DNA of 64,000 bases from Oleisolibacter albus (GCF_003336875.1 NZ_QGNJ01000013.1:1-64000), one strand, 5' to 3'; shown: positions 45,204-52,786, counted from the stretch's first letter. Numbers and translations: made by a program. Notes: generated by a model not told the origin, from the sequence alone.

Positions 45204-45273
45204 TGTCGTCATCCTTGGTTGGCCGTGCGGCGGTTGGCGTTGCGGTGGCCGGTGCGGCCATGCCTCGTCAAAA

Positions 45274-45288
45274 GCAACCGGCGTGCCA
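45274..45288 (-). promoter_or_regulatory. Sigma-54 (RpoN) promoter of the psp operon
   Basis: On the minus strand the sequence reads TGGCACGCCGGTTGC, matching the consensus TGGCACG-N4-TTGC with GG and GC exactly 10 bases apart. The predicted start of transcription is near 45262, about 60 bases before the 55-residue gene. Enterobacterial psp operons are also sigma-54 dependent. Confidence 0.88.
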
Positions 45289-45351
45289 ACTGCCGCAGTG
45301 CCCGGATTTCCTTGTCTTTTTCCAGATCACCCCCCGAATGCGCAGCGTCAG

Positions 45352-45368
45352 CCGCCACCGTGTGGCGG
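45352..45368. promoter_or_regulatory. Candidate enhancer-binding (PspF-like) site
   Basis: A palindrome with 7-bp arms and a 3-base centre, CCGCCACCGTGTGGCGG, lies about 65 bp upstream of the -24 element (roughly -90 to -106). That spacing fits upstream activator sites for sigma-54 promoters. No pspF gene is present in the window. Confidence 0.5.
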
Positions 45369-45619
45369 TTTTCGCCATTTTCGTGCCGTTTTTACCAACT
45401 GGCCTCACCGGCCCCGCCAGACCGGCCCTTTCGCGACAGGACCACGCCTGGTCTGCCCCTCCACCCGACCCGCCAACCCCATGGCCGGGGCCGCGCGCGG
45501 GCCGGCCGCAGAGATGCCATGGCCATCATCGCCGCCTCGTGGACAATAGTCCTATTCTGTGGTTCCCTGTCCGGACGATGCCGCGGCATCAGGATCTTGG
45601 ACATGGTGAAACCACACAC
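45369..45619 (+). other. Non-coding spacer between the psp control region and the transposon
   Basis: About 250 bp with no gene. No additional operator or RNA is recognisable. It runs directly into the left inverted repeat of the IS1595-type element. Confidence 0.55.
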
Positions 45620-45664
45620 GCTTAAGGTGACAGCGACAAAAGGACTTAATTGGCGTTTATATAC
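45620..45664 (+). repeat. Left terminal inverted repeat of the IS1595-type element
   Basis: It begins GCTTAAGGTGACA and ends TGGCGTTTATATAC, 52 bp before the transposase ATG. It is paired with 48706-48750. Confidence 0.85.
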
Positions 45665-45716
45665 CTGCCAAACTCAAGCTTGGGCGGTACTGTAGGGGCA
45701 TCAAGGAGATGCCCCT

Positions 45717-46673
45717 ATGTCCGTCCTGCCCGCCCCGTACTTCCACGATGAAGAAGCCGCTTACGCGAAGCTGGAGAGCGTCGTGTGGCCGAACGGCCCG
45801 GCGTGCCCGCACTGCGGCGGCGTGGAGCGGATCGGCAAGCTGAAGGGCGGCGCCACCCGCATTGGCGTCTACAAGTGCTACCAGTGCCGCAAGCAGTTCA
45901 CGGTGAAGGTCGGTACGGTCTTCGAGTCCAGCCACGTCCCGCTCTACAAGTGGTTCCAGGCTTGCTACCTGCTGTGCTCTTCCAAGAAGGGCATCAGCTC
46001 CCACCAGCTCCACCGCGTTCTGGAAGTCACCTACAAGACAGCTTGGTTTATGACGCACCGTCTCCGCGAAGCCATGAAGACGCTGGGCTTCGAGCCGATG
46101 GGTGGCCAAGGCGCGACCGTTGAGGCGGATGAGACCTACTTCGGTGAGAAGGAGGTCAAGACATCCAACGGCAAGCGCGGCCCAGCCAACAAGCGTTGCG
46201 TCGTCGCCCTGGTCGAGCGTGGCGGCAACGTCCGCTCGTTCCATGTGGCCCGCGCTACCAAGCAGGGCGTGCGCGATATCCTGAAGGCGAATGTCGATCC
46301 GGCCACTTGCCTGAACACCGACGAAAGCCGCCTCTATAAGGAGGTTGGGCAGGAGTTCGCTGGGCACGCCACCGTAAACCACTCCGCCAAGGAGTACGTT
46401 CGCGGCGACGCCTACACGAATACGATTGAGGGGTACTTCAGCATTTTCAAGCGCGGCATGAACGGCATCTACCAGCACTGCGCCGAGAAGCATCTGCACC
46501 GCTATCTGGCAGAGTTCGATTTCCGCTATAATGAGCGCAAGGTAGATGATAGCGAGCGCACAGAAGCAGCTCTGAAGGGCATCGTGGGCAAGCGTCTCAC
46601 CTACCGGCGGTCTAACCAGGAGCAAGGGATAGTGTGTCGAGCCCAACTCGACACACTATATATTGATGGATAA
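45717..46673 (+). CDS. IS1595-family (ISXO2-like) transposase
   Basis: 318 residues. The N-terminal zinc ribbon has CPHCGGVERIG and CYQCRKQF. A helical region (SHQLHRVLEVTYKTAWFMTH) follows. The catalytic core contains VEADETYFGEKEV (first Asp), CLNTDESRLYKEVG (second Asp) and the terminal TNTIEGYFSIFKRGMNGIYQ (third position Asn/Glu). The final 16 residues (GIVCRAQLDTLYIDG) are encoded by a perfect inverted repeat and may be an extension. The frame is intact, so the element could be active. It overlaps the passenger gene by 8 bp. Confidence 0.96.
   Translation: MSVLPAPYFHDEEAAYAKLESVVWPNGPACPHCGGVERIGKLKGGATRIGVYKCYQCRKQFTVKVGTVFESSHVPLYKWFQACYLLCSSKKGISSHQLHRVLEVTYKTAWFMTHRLREAMKTLGFEPMGGQGATVEADETYFGEKEVKTSNGKRGPANKRCVVALVERGGNVRSFHVARATKQGVRDILKANVDPATCLNTDESRLYKEVGQEFAGHATVNHSAKEYVRGDAYTNTIEGYFSIFKRGMNGIYQHCAEKHLHRYLAEFDFRYNERKVDDSERTEAALKGIVGKRLTYRRSNQEQGIVCRAQLDTLYIDG
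46629..46659. repeat. Perfect 13-bp inverted repeat at the transposase/passenger junction
   Basis: ATAGTGTGTCGAG, five bases (CCCAA), then CTCGACACACTAT. It lies inside the last codons of the transposase and ends seven bases before the ATG of the passenger gene, covering its translation initiation region. Confidence 0.9.
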
Positions 46674-48231
46674 GCAGTCAACCCAGTACGAGTTGCCGTT
46701 CGATAGTCCGTTCTCCGTGAACGACAACCCCGCGCTATGGACCCCGCGAGAAATCTGGGTGAGGCTGAATCAGCGCCTAATGGGGTATTTCGCTGAAGAC
46801 CGCCGTATTGATTACAAGCGGGCGAATCGGGTCGATTTCGAAGACTTGGCGACATATTATAGCGCATTCTCTAACACGCCAGATGGTGGAGTGCTGGTTT
46901 TTGGCTCCGATAGCAAGGGCAATGCTCTTGGTTGCTCTAACCTTGACGTTAAAGTTCTGAACAAAATCGAAAGCTTCCACCTCAATATGTGCCCGCAGGC
47001 GCGTCCCGAGATTAAGAGGTTCGGGGTGGTTGTTGGGGATCAGCAAGATTTTTGCCTTGCGATCTATATTCCATATATTGGACGCCTAGTCGAAACCAAT
47101 AAGGGAGAGGCGTGGATACGTTACGGCGATAGCCGCCATAAAATGAGTGATGAAGAAAAGCGTGACTTCAGGGCAACGCGGCAAGAATTGTCGTTCGAAC
47201 TTGAGGTATCACCTTATGCATTCCCTGCCGATTTTGACCTACGGATTGTGCAAGATTATTGCGATGCATTTAGGCAGCGTGAAGGTCGGCCAAGCTGGAG
47301 CAATGAAGAAATCTTAGCAGATCGCGAGCTTGGCCGCCGCGATGGCGAAAAGTTTATACCATTTAATAATCTTGTTCTTCTTGCCGCCAAAAATCCTCGC
47401 CGGGCTATTCCTGGATGCCGCGTTCGCATACAGCGTTTTCATACGGAGGCCGAAGGAACAGGAGAGAACTACAACCCAATAAAAGATAAATGGGTGGAAG
47501 GAAACATCGTAAAGATTTTGACCGAGGCGCAAGACATTATTCAGGACACCATTTTTGACGTTACATGGCTTAACAAAGAAGGAAAATTCGTCACAACTCC
47601 TGAATACCCGAAGTGGGCATGGTTTGAGGCATTAGTTAATGCGTGTGTACATCGTTCGTATAGCTTTAGTGGCAGTGAAATAACAGTGAAATTCTTTCCA
47701 GAAAGGCTTGAGGTAGAGAGTCCTGGAGGTTTTGTGCCGCCCGTTAGCGAGCTGACAATTTACAGCGCACGAGCCACTAGAAATTATCATCTTATGGATG
47801 CTTTGCGATACCTCGGATATGTCCAGATGGCGCGCGAGGGAACGCGACGCATACGGGACAGCATGAATGATTGGGGGCTTCCAGCCCCGTTGTTCAAGCA
47901 AGAAGCATTGCACGGCGTCATTGTGCGCGTCACATTGCGTAACGATCACGAGTCACGCAAGCGCGCAACAGACCGCGACGTTGCTCAGTTCTTTGGAGTT
48001 GATGTTTGGAAAACGCTCCAGGAGCATGAAGTTAAGATTATCGGGTACGCTTTCCGGAATAGAATGATACAGGTGTCAGAAGCGGCTCGCGTTACCGGAA
48101 GGACATGGCATACAAGCAAAAAGGACTTGGATAGGCTTACGCGTAAGGGGCTTCTAGAGTTCCAGGCTGGGGAATATGAACGCGACCCTAAGGCCCATTA
48201 CAAGATCAGAGGGCAAGATGAACAAGCATAA
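46666..48231 (+). CDS. AlbA_2/Schlafen-like ATP-binding passenger protein
   Basis: 521 residues. The N-terminal AlbA_2-type domain (about 40-165) has RRIDYKRANRVDFEDLATYY, GVLVFGSDSKGNALG and WIRYGDSRHKMSDEE. A RecG-like HATPase region (about 310-420) has FEALVNACVHRSYSFSGSEI and VKFFPERLEVESPGGFVPPV, with YLGYVQMAREGTRRIRDSMN. A winged-helix end has VSEAARVTGRTWHTSKKDL. Such proteins are viewed as regulators or defence-associated NTPases; the role here is unknown. GC is far below the chromosome. The ATG at 46666 overlaps the transposase stop. Confidence 0.82.
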   Translation: MDKQSTQYELPFDSPFSVNDNPALWTPREIWVRLNQRLMGYFAEDRRIDYKRANRVDFEDLATYYSAFSNTPDGGVLVFGSDSKGNALGCSNLDVKVLNKIESFHLNMCPQARPEIKRFGVVVGDQQDFCLAIYIPYIGRLVETNKGEAWIRYGDSRHKMSDEEKRDFRATRQELSFELEVSPYAFPADFDLRIVQDYCDAFRQREGRPSWSNEEILADRELGRRDGEKFIPFNNLVLLAAKNPRRAIPGCRVRIQRFHTEAEGTGENYNPIKDKWVEGNIVKILTEAQDIIQDTIFDVTWLNKEGKFVTTPEYPKWAWFEALVNACVHRSYSFSGSEITVKFFPERLEVESPGGFVPPVSELTIYSARATRNYHLMDALRYLGYVQMAREGTRRIRDSMNDWGLPAPLFKQEALHGVIVRVTLRNDHESRKRATDRDVAQFFGVDVWKTLQEHEVKIIGYAFRNRMIQVSEAARVTGRTWHTSKKDLDRLTRKGLLEFQAGEYERDPKAHYKIRGQDEQA

Positions 48232-48400
48232 TCCTCATGACGGCACCAATGACCAGATCAAGCGCTTCCAGGACGCCGCCCGCGAACTTGGATGCGACGA
48301 GGACGAAGCCGCCTTCGAGGACAAGCTACGGCGGATCGCGAAGGGGAAGCCGAAACCTGAAACCGACGTCAAGGCTGAAGACGAAGAAGCCCCGGAGTGA
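48218..48400 (+). CDS. Small charged passenger protein, 60 residues
   Basis: It starts MNKHNPHDGTNDQIKRFQDA, with RELGCDEDEAAFEDKLRRIA in the middle and a Lys/Glu/Asp-rich tail. It is soluble, highly charged and probably helical. The ATG at 48218 is preceded by AGAGGG and overlaps the end of the ATP-binding gene by 14 bp, so the two are coupled. It ends in a perfect bidirectional terminator. Short EDxxxKLRRIAKxKP-type proteins are common near phage and plasmid genes; no function can be assigned. Confidence 0.75.
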   Translation: MNKHNPHDGTNDQIKRFQDAARELGCDEDEAAFEDKLRRIAKGKPKPETDVKAEDEEAPE

Positions 48401-48413
48401 TCCGGGGCTTCTT
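48384..48413. terminator. Bidirectional Rho-independent terminator inside the transposon
   Basis: A perfect 13-bp stem, AAGAAGCCCCGGA / TCCGGGGCTTCTT, has a 4-nt loop holding the stop codon of the 60-residue gene. T-rich sequence follows in both directions. It separates the two convergent small passenger genes. Confidence 0.9.
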
Positions 48414-48415
48414 GC

Positions 48416-48631
48416 TTAGAACACACCATCCTTGATGGCTTGCTCCAAGGCCGGAAGGACGATGGTAGTATAGACGTGCCTCTGCTTGTCGGAGAGAATG
48501 CCTTCGCCAGCATCAGAGACAAGCTTGACGATGCCATAAGCCGGAGTGCCTTCTTCCAGATACCCGCCAGCATCAATCATAGCGCCCAGCTTATCCGATA
48601 AGTCGAAATCAACGTGGTCATTCCAGCCCAT
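48416..48631 (-). CDS. Small passenger protein, 71 residues
   Basis: It begins MGWNDHVDFDLSDKLGAMID and ends YTTIVLPALEQAIKDGVF. There is no signal peptide; it is acidic and helical. AAGGGGG lies eight bases before the ATG at 48631; a TTG at 48655 would add eight residues. It is convergent with the 60-residue gene and runs toward the terminator. It could be a partner, such as an antitoxin or small regulator, but nothing in the sequence shows this. Confidence 0.65.
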   Translation of the reverse strand: MGWNDHVDFDLSDKLGAMIDAGGYLEEGTPAYGIVKLVSDAGEGILSDKQRHVYTTIVLPALEQAIKDGVF

Positions 48632-48705
48632 TGCGAATGCCCCCTTGGTTGCCAACGCGGCATCATACCATGGGACAGAGCGTTACGCGATGCTGGGTTT
48701 GAGAA

Positions 48706-48750
48706 GTATATAAACGCCACTTAATTCCTGTCACCTTTGTCACCTTAAGC
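48706..48750 (-). repeat. Right terminal inverted repeat of the IS1595-type element
   Basis: It reads inward on the minus strand as GCTTAAGGTGACAAAGGTGA onward, ending TGGCGTTTATATAC. It is paired with 45620-45664. Confidence 0.85.
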
Positions 48751-48964
48751 AGCATGTTTCTTTGATTTTCAATGGATTGACGGCTCGCAGCGCCCGCGGC
48801 GATGTCGCCTTAAGGTCGCGTTAGCGTCGCCTTTGGTCGCCTTTGGTCGCGTTGGCGTCGCCTTTGCGTCAACCGATGTCACCTTGACGGCGGCCCCGGC
48901 GCCGGCCCCGTCAGCGGCTGTCGCGGCGATTGACCGGCCGGGCGGAACCGGCTACCCACGGGGA
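48751..48964 (+). other. Upstream region of thrB outside the transposon
   Basis: About 215 bp between the right inverted repeat and the thrB start. It contains the eight-unit repeat array listed separately. The in-frame extension upstream of thrB (from 48833) reads through the array and has no protein character. The GGGG before ATG 48965 may serve as ribosome-binding site. Confidence 0.55.
48804..48888 (+). repeat. Eight-unit tandem array of a 10-11 bp motif, GTCGCCTTTG type
   Basis: Units start at 48804, 48815, 48826, 48836, 48846, 48857, 48868 and 48878. Each begins GTC, six begin GTCGC, and the commonest form is GTCGCCTTTG (two identical copies side by side). Unit 7 (GTCAACCGAT) is degenerate and unit 8 is GTCACCTTGAC. 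The period equals one DNA helical turn. The motif resembles the GTCACCTT at the nearby transposon end. Confidence 0.85.
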
Positions 48965-49939
48965 ATGGCCGTCTATACCGAAGTCTCCGACGAGGATGTG
49001 CGCAACTTCGTCGCCCAGTACGATCTGGGCGCGGTGTTGTCCTGCAAGGGCATCGCCGAGGGGGTGGAGAACAGCAACTACCTGCTGGTGACGGAGCACG
49101 GCCCCTATATCCTCACCCTGTATGAAAAGCGGGTCGATCCGGTCGAACTGCCCTTCTTCCTGGGGCTGATGGGGCATCTGGCCGCCCATGGCGTCACCTG
49201 CCCGCAGCCGGTGCCGGCCCGCGACGGCGACGCCCTGCGCGCCCTCTGTGGCCGGCCGGCGGTCATCGTCACCTTCCTGGCCGGCATGTGGCCGCGCCGG
49301 GTGCTGCCGGAGCATTGCGCCGGCCTGGGCGAAGGGCTGGCACGGCTGCATCTGGCCGGGGCCGGTTTCGCCCTGACCCGCCGCAACAGCCTGTCGGTGG
49401 CGGGCTGGCGCCCGTTGTTCGACTCCTGCCGCGACCGGGCCGACACGGTGAAGCCGGGGCTGGCGGCGGCGCTGGCGGCGGAGCTGGACCATCTGGAGGC
49501 GCACTGGCCGGCCGACCTGCCGTCCGGCGTCATCCATGCCGACCTGTTCCCGGACAATGTCTTCTTCCGCGATGGCCGCCTGTCCGGCCTGATCGACTTC
49601 TATTTCGCCTGCAACGACCTGCTGGCCTATGACGTGGCCATCTGCCTCAACGCCTGGTGCTTCGAGCCGGACGGGTCGTTCAACGTCACCAAGGCCCGGC
49701 TGCTGCTGGCCGGGTACGCCCGGCTGCGGCCGCTGTCGGCGGCGGAGATGCAGGCCCTGCCCCTGCTCTGCCGCGGCAGCGCCATCCGTTTCCTGCTGAC
49801 CCGGCTCTATGACTGGCTGAACACGCCGGCCGGGGCCCTGGTCAAGCGCAAGGACCCGCTGGAATATCTGCACAAGCTGCGCTTCCACCAGCAGGTCAAG
49901 AGCCCGGCCGAGTACGGCCTTTCCCTTCCTTCTCCTTGA
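48965..49939 (+). CDS. thrB: Homoserine kinase (type II, APH-fold)
   Basis: 324 residues with an aminoglycoside-phosphotransferase fold. Motifs are [60 protein letters not shown], the catalytic loop [14 protein letters not shown] and the metal loop [15 protein letters not shown]. It phosphorylates homoserine in threonine synthesis. The ATG at 48965 matches the family N-terminus. rnhA follows 6 bp later, as in many alphaproteobacteria. Confidence 0.95.
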   Translation: MAVYTEVSDEDVRNFVAQYDLGAVLSCKGIAEGVENSNYLLVTEHGPYILTLYEKRVDPVELPFFLGLMGHLAAHGVTCPQPVPARDGDALRALCGRPAVIVTFLAGMWPRRVLPEHCAGLGEGLARLHLAGAGFALTRRNSLSVAGWRPLFDSCRDRADTVKPGLAAALAAELDHLEAHWPADLPSGVIHADLFPDNVFFRDGRLSGLIDFYFACNDLLAYDVAICLNAWCFEPDGSFNVTKARLLLAGYARLRPLSAAEMQALPLLCRGSAIRFLLTRLYDWLNTPAGALVKRKDPLEYLHKLRFHQQVKSPAEYGLSLPSP

Positions 49940-49945
49940 GCGGCC

Positions 49946-50401
49946 ATGAGCGACAGCACTGAAACCGGCGTCGATGTCTTCACCGACGGCGCCTGCTCCG
50001 GCAATCCCGGTCCCGGCGGCTGGGGCGCCATCCTGCGCTGGAACGGCATCGAGAAGGAGCTGAAGGGCGGCGAGCCGGAAACCACCAACAACCGCATGGA
50101 GCTGATGGCCGCCATCCAGGCCCTGTCGGCCCTGAAGCGGCCCATGCTGGTGCGGCTGCACACCGACAGCCAGTATGTGAAGAACGGCATCACCGGCTGG
50201 ATCCACGGCTGGAAGCGCAACGGCTGGAAGACCGCCGCCAAGGACCCGGTGAAGAACGAGGATCTCTGGCGCCGGCTGGATGATCTGGTGCAGAAGCACC
50301 AGGTGGAGTTCCACTGGGTCAAGGGCCATGCCGGCCATCCCGAGAATGAGCGGGCCGACCAGCTGGCCCGCGAGGGTCTGCGGGACGCGCGCAGCGCCTG
50401 A
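49946..50401 (+). CDS. rnhA: Ribonuclease HI
   Basis: 151 residues. The four acidic catalytic residues are visible in [17 protein letters not shown] (Asp), [15 protein letters not shown] (Glu), [15 protein letters not shown] (Asp) and [13 protein letters not shown] (Asp). [12 protein letters not shown] carries the flexible-loop His. It degrades RNA in RNA-DNA hybrids. It lies six bases after thrB, so the two are co-transcribed. Confidence 0.98.
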   Translation: MSDSTETGVDVFTDGACSGNPGPGGWGAILRWNGIEKELKGGEPETTNNRMELMAAIQALSALKRPMLVRLHTDSQYVKNGITGWIHGWKRNGWKTAAKDPVKNEDLWRRLDDLVQKHQVEFHWVKGHAGHPENERADQLAREGLRDARSA

Positions 50402-50593
50402 CCGGGCCTGTGTCCGGGCCGGTCCCGCCGGGCCGGCCCCACCGGATCGGCATCATTGCGCCATTTCCGCCACTTCTTCGCCATTCCCGCCACGGCCCGG
50501 CCAGATGATCCGTGGCCGTCCGCGCCCGTCCGGCCCTGGCACGGCCCTTGCTGGTCTCCGGCCCAGACCTGACCTGCCGGGAGCATCCGCACC

Positions 50594-51346
50594 ATGATCC
50601 GCCGTCCCCTCCTCCTCGCCGCCGCCCTGGCCCTGCTGACCGGCCCGGCCCTGGCCGACAGCTACAGCACCAGCCGCCTGCATGTGCGCGGCGTCATCGG
50701 CGAGGTGACGGTCACCGTGGTCCCCGGCGCCAGCCGCATGGAGGTGCAGGTCACCGGCACGCCCGAGCGCGTGGCCCGCATCCAGGTGCGTCCGGAGGGC
50801 GACCGGCTGCGCATCGAAGAGGAACGGGAGCGCAACCGCACCTCCGAGATCAAGGCGGACAATAGCCTGACCGTGGCCGTGACCGTGCCCGCCGGCAGCC
50901 CGGTGGAGCTGGACGACCTGATCGGCACCGTGCGGATCGGCGATCTGGACGCGCCCCTGTCGGTGCAGTCGGGCATGGCCCTGGACCTGGAGGCCGGCCG
51001 CGTGACCCAGGCCTCCCTCTCCGTCTCCGGGGCCGGCGACCTGACCGTGGGCGCGGTGTCCGGTGCGCTCTCGGTCTCGATCAGCGGGGCCGGGTCGATC
51101 AAGACCGGCGCCGTCGGCGGCCCCACCTCGGTGGCACTCAGCGGCTTCGGCAGTGCCAGCATCGCCAGCGTCTCCGGCCCGGTCAGCATCCAGGTCAGCG
51201 GGGCCGGCGATGTGGACATCGAGGGCGGCCACACGCCCAGCCTGGACGTTTCCGTCTCCGGCATGGGCAATGTCCGCTTCGACGGCGTGGCCGACCGCCG
51301 TCAGGTCAATACCTCCGGCATGGGCAATGTGGAGATCGGCGGCTGA
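50594..51346 (+). CDS. DUF2807 secreted beta-helix protein
   Basis: 250 residues with a Sec signal (LLLAAALALLTGPALA). The rest is a repetitive beta-strand region typical of the head GIN/DUF2807 adhesin-like domain: SLSVSGAGDLTVGAVSGALS, SISGAGSIKTGAVGG, VSGAGDVDIEGG, VSGMGNVRFDG and NTSGMGNVEIGG. The recurring (I/V)SG(A/M)G(D/N/S) unit forms a right-handed beta-helix. It is probably periplasmic or surface-bound; function unknown. It stands alone after rnhA, 192 bp downstream. Confidence 0.9.
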   Translation: MIRRPLLLAAALALLTGPALADSYSTSRLHVRGVIGEVTVTVVPGASRMEVQVTGTPERVARIQVRPEGDRLRIEEERERNRTSEIKADNSLTVAVTVPAGSPVELDDLIGTVRIGDLDAPLSVQSGMALDLEAGRVTQASLSVSGAGDLTVGAVSGALSVSISGAGSIKTGAVGGPTSVALSGFGSASIASVSGPVSIQVSGAGDVDIEGGHTPSLDVSVSGMGNVRFDGVADRRQVNTSGMGNVEIGG

Positions 51347-51370
51347 TCGCCGGATGCCGGGGTGGCATCG

Positions 51371-51397
51371 GGGCGCCCCATATGTTAAGGGGCGCCC
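51371..51397. repeat. Strong GC hairpin between DUF2807 and gloA
   Basis: GGGCGCCCC, a 9-base AT-rich loop (ATATGTTAA), then GGGGCGCCC. Each arm is also nearly self-complementary. No T-tract follows, so it may be a terminator for the DUF2807 gene or a structure in the gloA leader, 29 bp before its ATG. Confidence 0.6.
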
Positions 51398-51426
51398 GGC
51401 GCTGTCCCCATCCGCTGGAGAGAAGC

Positions 51427-51846
51427 ATGAAGTTCCTGCACACCATGGTCCGCGTGACCAATCTCGAGGAGTCGCTGGAATTCTACTGCGGCAAGCTGGG
51501 CCTCAAGGAGACCCGCCGCATGGAGAACGAGAAGGGCCGCTTCACCCTGGTCTATCTCGCCGCCGACGAGAATCCCGAGGCCGAGGTCGAGCTGACCTAC
51601 AATTGGGACCCCGAGGTCTATACCGGCGGCCGCAATTTCGGCCATCTGGCCTTCGCCGTGGACGATATCTACGCCACCTGCCAGTCGCTGATGGACAAGG
51701 GCGTCACCATCAACCGCCCGCCGCGCGACGGCTACATGGCCTTCATCCGCTCGCCCGACAACATCTCCGTCGAGCTGCTGCAGAAGGGCGGCGCCAAGGC
51801 GCCGGCGGAACCCTGGGCCAGCATGCCCAACACCGGCGTGTGGTGA
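51427..51846 (+). CDS. gloA: Lactoylglutathione lyase (glyoxalase I)
   Basis: 139 residues of the glyoxalase fold with the zinc ligands in MKFLHTMVRVTN (His), VELTYNWDPEVY (Glu), GRNFGHLAFAVDDI (His) and NISVELLQKG (Glu). It isomerises the methylglyoxal-glutathione adduct to S-lactoylglutathione. The ATG at 51427 has GGAGAGA six bases upstream. It is a single gene, with no gloB nearby. Confidence 0.97.
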   Translation: MKFLHTMVRVTNLEESLEFYCGKLGLKETRRMENEKGRFTLVYLAADENPEAEVELTYNWDPEVYTGGRNFGHLAFAVDDIYATCQSLMDKGVTINRPPRDGYMAFIRSPDNISVELLQKGGAKAPAEPWASMPNTGVW

Positions 51847-51982
51847 TCCCGCACACGCGGAGTTGATCCGGCCGGCGCCCCTTCACGGTGGCGCCGGTTT
51901 CGTTTGTGGGTACCTTGCGGGCAAAGGCGGCCGGCCGCGCAGGCGCGTGCCGCACGGCCCGCCACAGAAAGGGAACCTGCCG

Positions 51983-52732
51983 ATGTCCACCTCCCGTCTC
52001 GTCGACCGCCTGCGTTGGGTCGTCCCCCTGGGCTTCGCCCTCAGCATCACCGCCGGCATGCTGGTGCTGGTGCCGCCCCCGGCCTACCGCTTCGGCGCCC
52101 TGTCCCTGGCGGTGGCCTTCACCGGCCTGAAATGGGGCGCCATGCTCGCCATCGTCGGCATGGTGCTGTCGCTGCTGGGGGCGATCCTGGTCCGGCCGGG
52201 CAGCGGCCGGCACGGGTTCGGCTTCGCCCTGGTCGGGCTGCTGCTGGGGGCTGCGGCCTTCGCCGGCCCGTTCAGCCTGCAGCTCAAGGCCGGCCAGGTG
52301 CCGATGATCCACGACATCAGCACCGATACCGCCAACCCGCCGGCCTTCGTCGCCGCCCTGCCGCTGCGCCAGGGTGCCGCCAACCCGCCGGACTATGCCG
52401 GGCCGGAGGTCGCGGCCCAGCAGAAGGCCGCCTATCCCGATCTGGCGCCGCTGACCCTGCCGCTGGCCCCGGCCGAGGCCGTGGCCCGGGCCACCGAGGC
52501 CGCCAGGTCCCTGGGCTGGGAGGTCATCGCCAGCGAACCGGCCGCGGGCCGGGTCGAGGCCGTGGCCACCACCGCCTGGTGGGGCTTCAAGGATGATGTG
52601 GTCGTGCGCGTCGCGGACAATGGCCAGGGCGGCAGCCTGATCGATGTCCGCTCGAAGTCCCGCGTCGGCAAGAGCGATCTGGGCGCCAACGCCGCCCGCA
52701 TCCGCGCCTTCCTGGCCAAGATGAAGGGCTGA
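51983..52732 (+). CDS. DUF1499 membrane protein
   Basis: 249 residues. Three hydrophobic helices at about 12-35, 38-60 and 70-95 (VPLGFALSITAGMLVLVPPP; MLAIVGMVLSLLGAILV; FGFALVGLLLGAAAFAGPF) are followed by a soluble DUF1499 domain (about 105-249). That domain contains MIHDISTDTANPPAFVAALP, WWGFKDDVVVRVAD and IDVRSKSRVGKSDLGANAAR. Function is unknown; family members are found near envelope genes. AGGGA lies ahead of the ATG at 51983. It is convergent with panC. Confidence 0.9.
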   Translation: MSTSRLVDRLRWVVPLGFALSITAGMLVLVPPPAYRFGALSLAVAFTGLKWGAMLAIVGMVLSLLGAILVRPGSGRHGFGFALVGLLLGAAAFAGPFSLQLKAGQVPMIHDISTDTANPPAFVAALPLRQGAANPPDYAGPEVAAQQKAAYPDLAPLTLPLAPAEAVARATEAARSLGWEVIASEPAAGRVEAVATTAWWGFKDDVVVRVADNGQGGSLIDVRSKSRVGKSDLGANAARIRAFLAKMKG

Positions 52733-52742
52733 TGGCCGCGAA

Positions 52743-52767
52743 CCGGGGGGCGGGGATCACCCCCCGG
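52743..52767. terminator. Hairpin between convergent DUF1499 and panC genes
   Basis: CCGGGGGG, nine-base loop, then CCCCCCGG. No T-tract is present on either side, so termination is only inferred from position. Confidence 0.5.
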
Positions 52768-52786
52768 CTGGTCCCGCGCCCCGGTC

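Larger units (their letters stand above)
45620..48750 (+). mobile_element. IS1595-family transposon with passenger genes (about 3.1 kb)
   Basis: Ends are 45-bp inverted repeats at 45620-45664 and 48706-48750, matching at about 37 of 45 positions, including GCTTAAGGTGACA outermost and TGGCGTTTATATAC innermost. Inside are an ISXO2-like transposase, an AlbA_2/ATPase-type gene and two small genes. Passenger genes have clearly lower GC than the chromosome. Both ends carry CTTAAG, which could be a 6-bp target duplication (terminus then GTGACA) or part of the repeat; an 8-bp duplication is not evident. IS1595 subgroups with passenger genes are known. Confidence 0.85.

Noticed and set aside
45612-45627. 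8-bp target-site duplication for the IS1595-type element
   Set aside because: The flanks ACGCTTAA and TTAAGCAG are not direct repeats; only a 6-bp CTTAAG is shared, which may belong to the inverted repeat.
48833-48964. Upstream extension of thrB by 44 residues
   Set aside because: It reads through the 10-11 bp repeat array and has no similarity to ThrB proteins; the ATG at 48965 fits the family.
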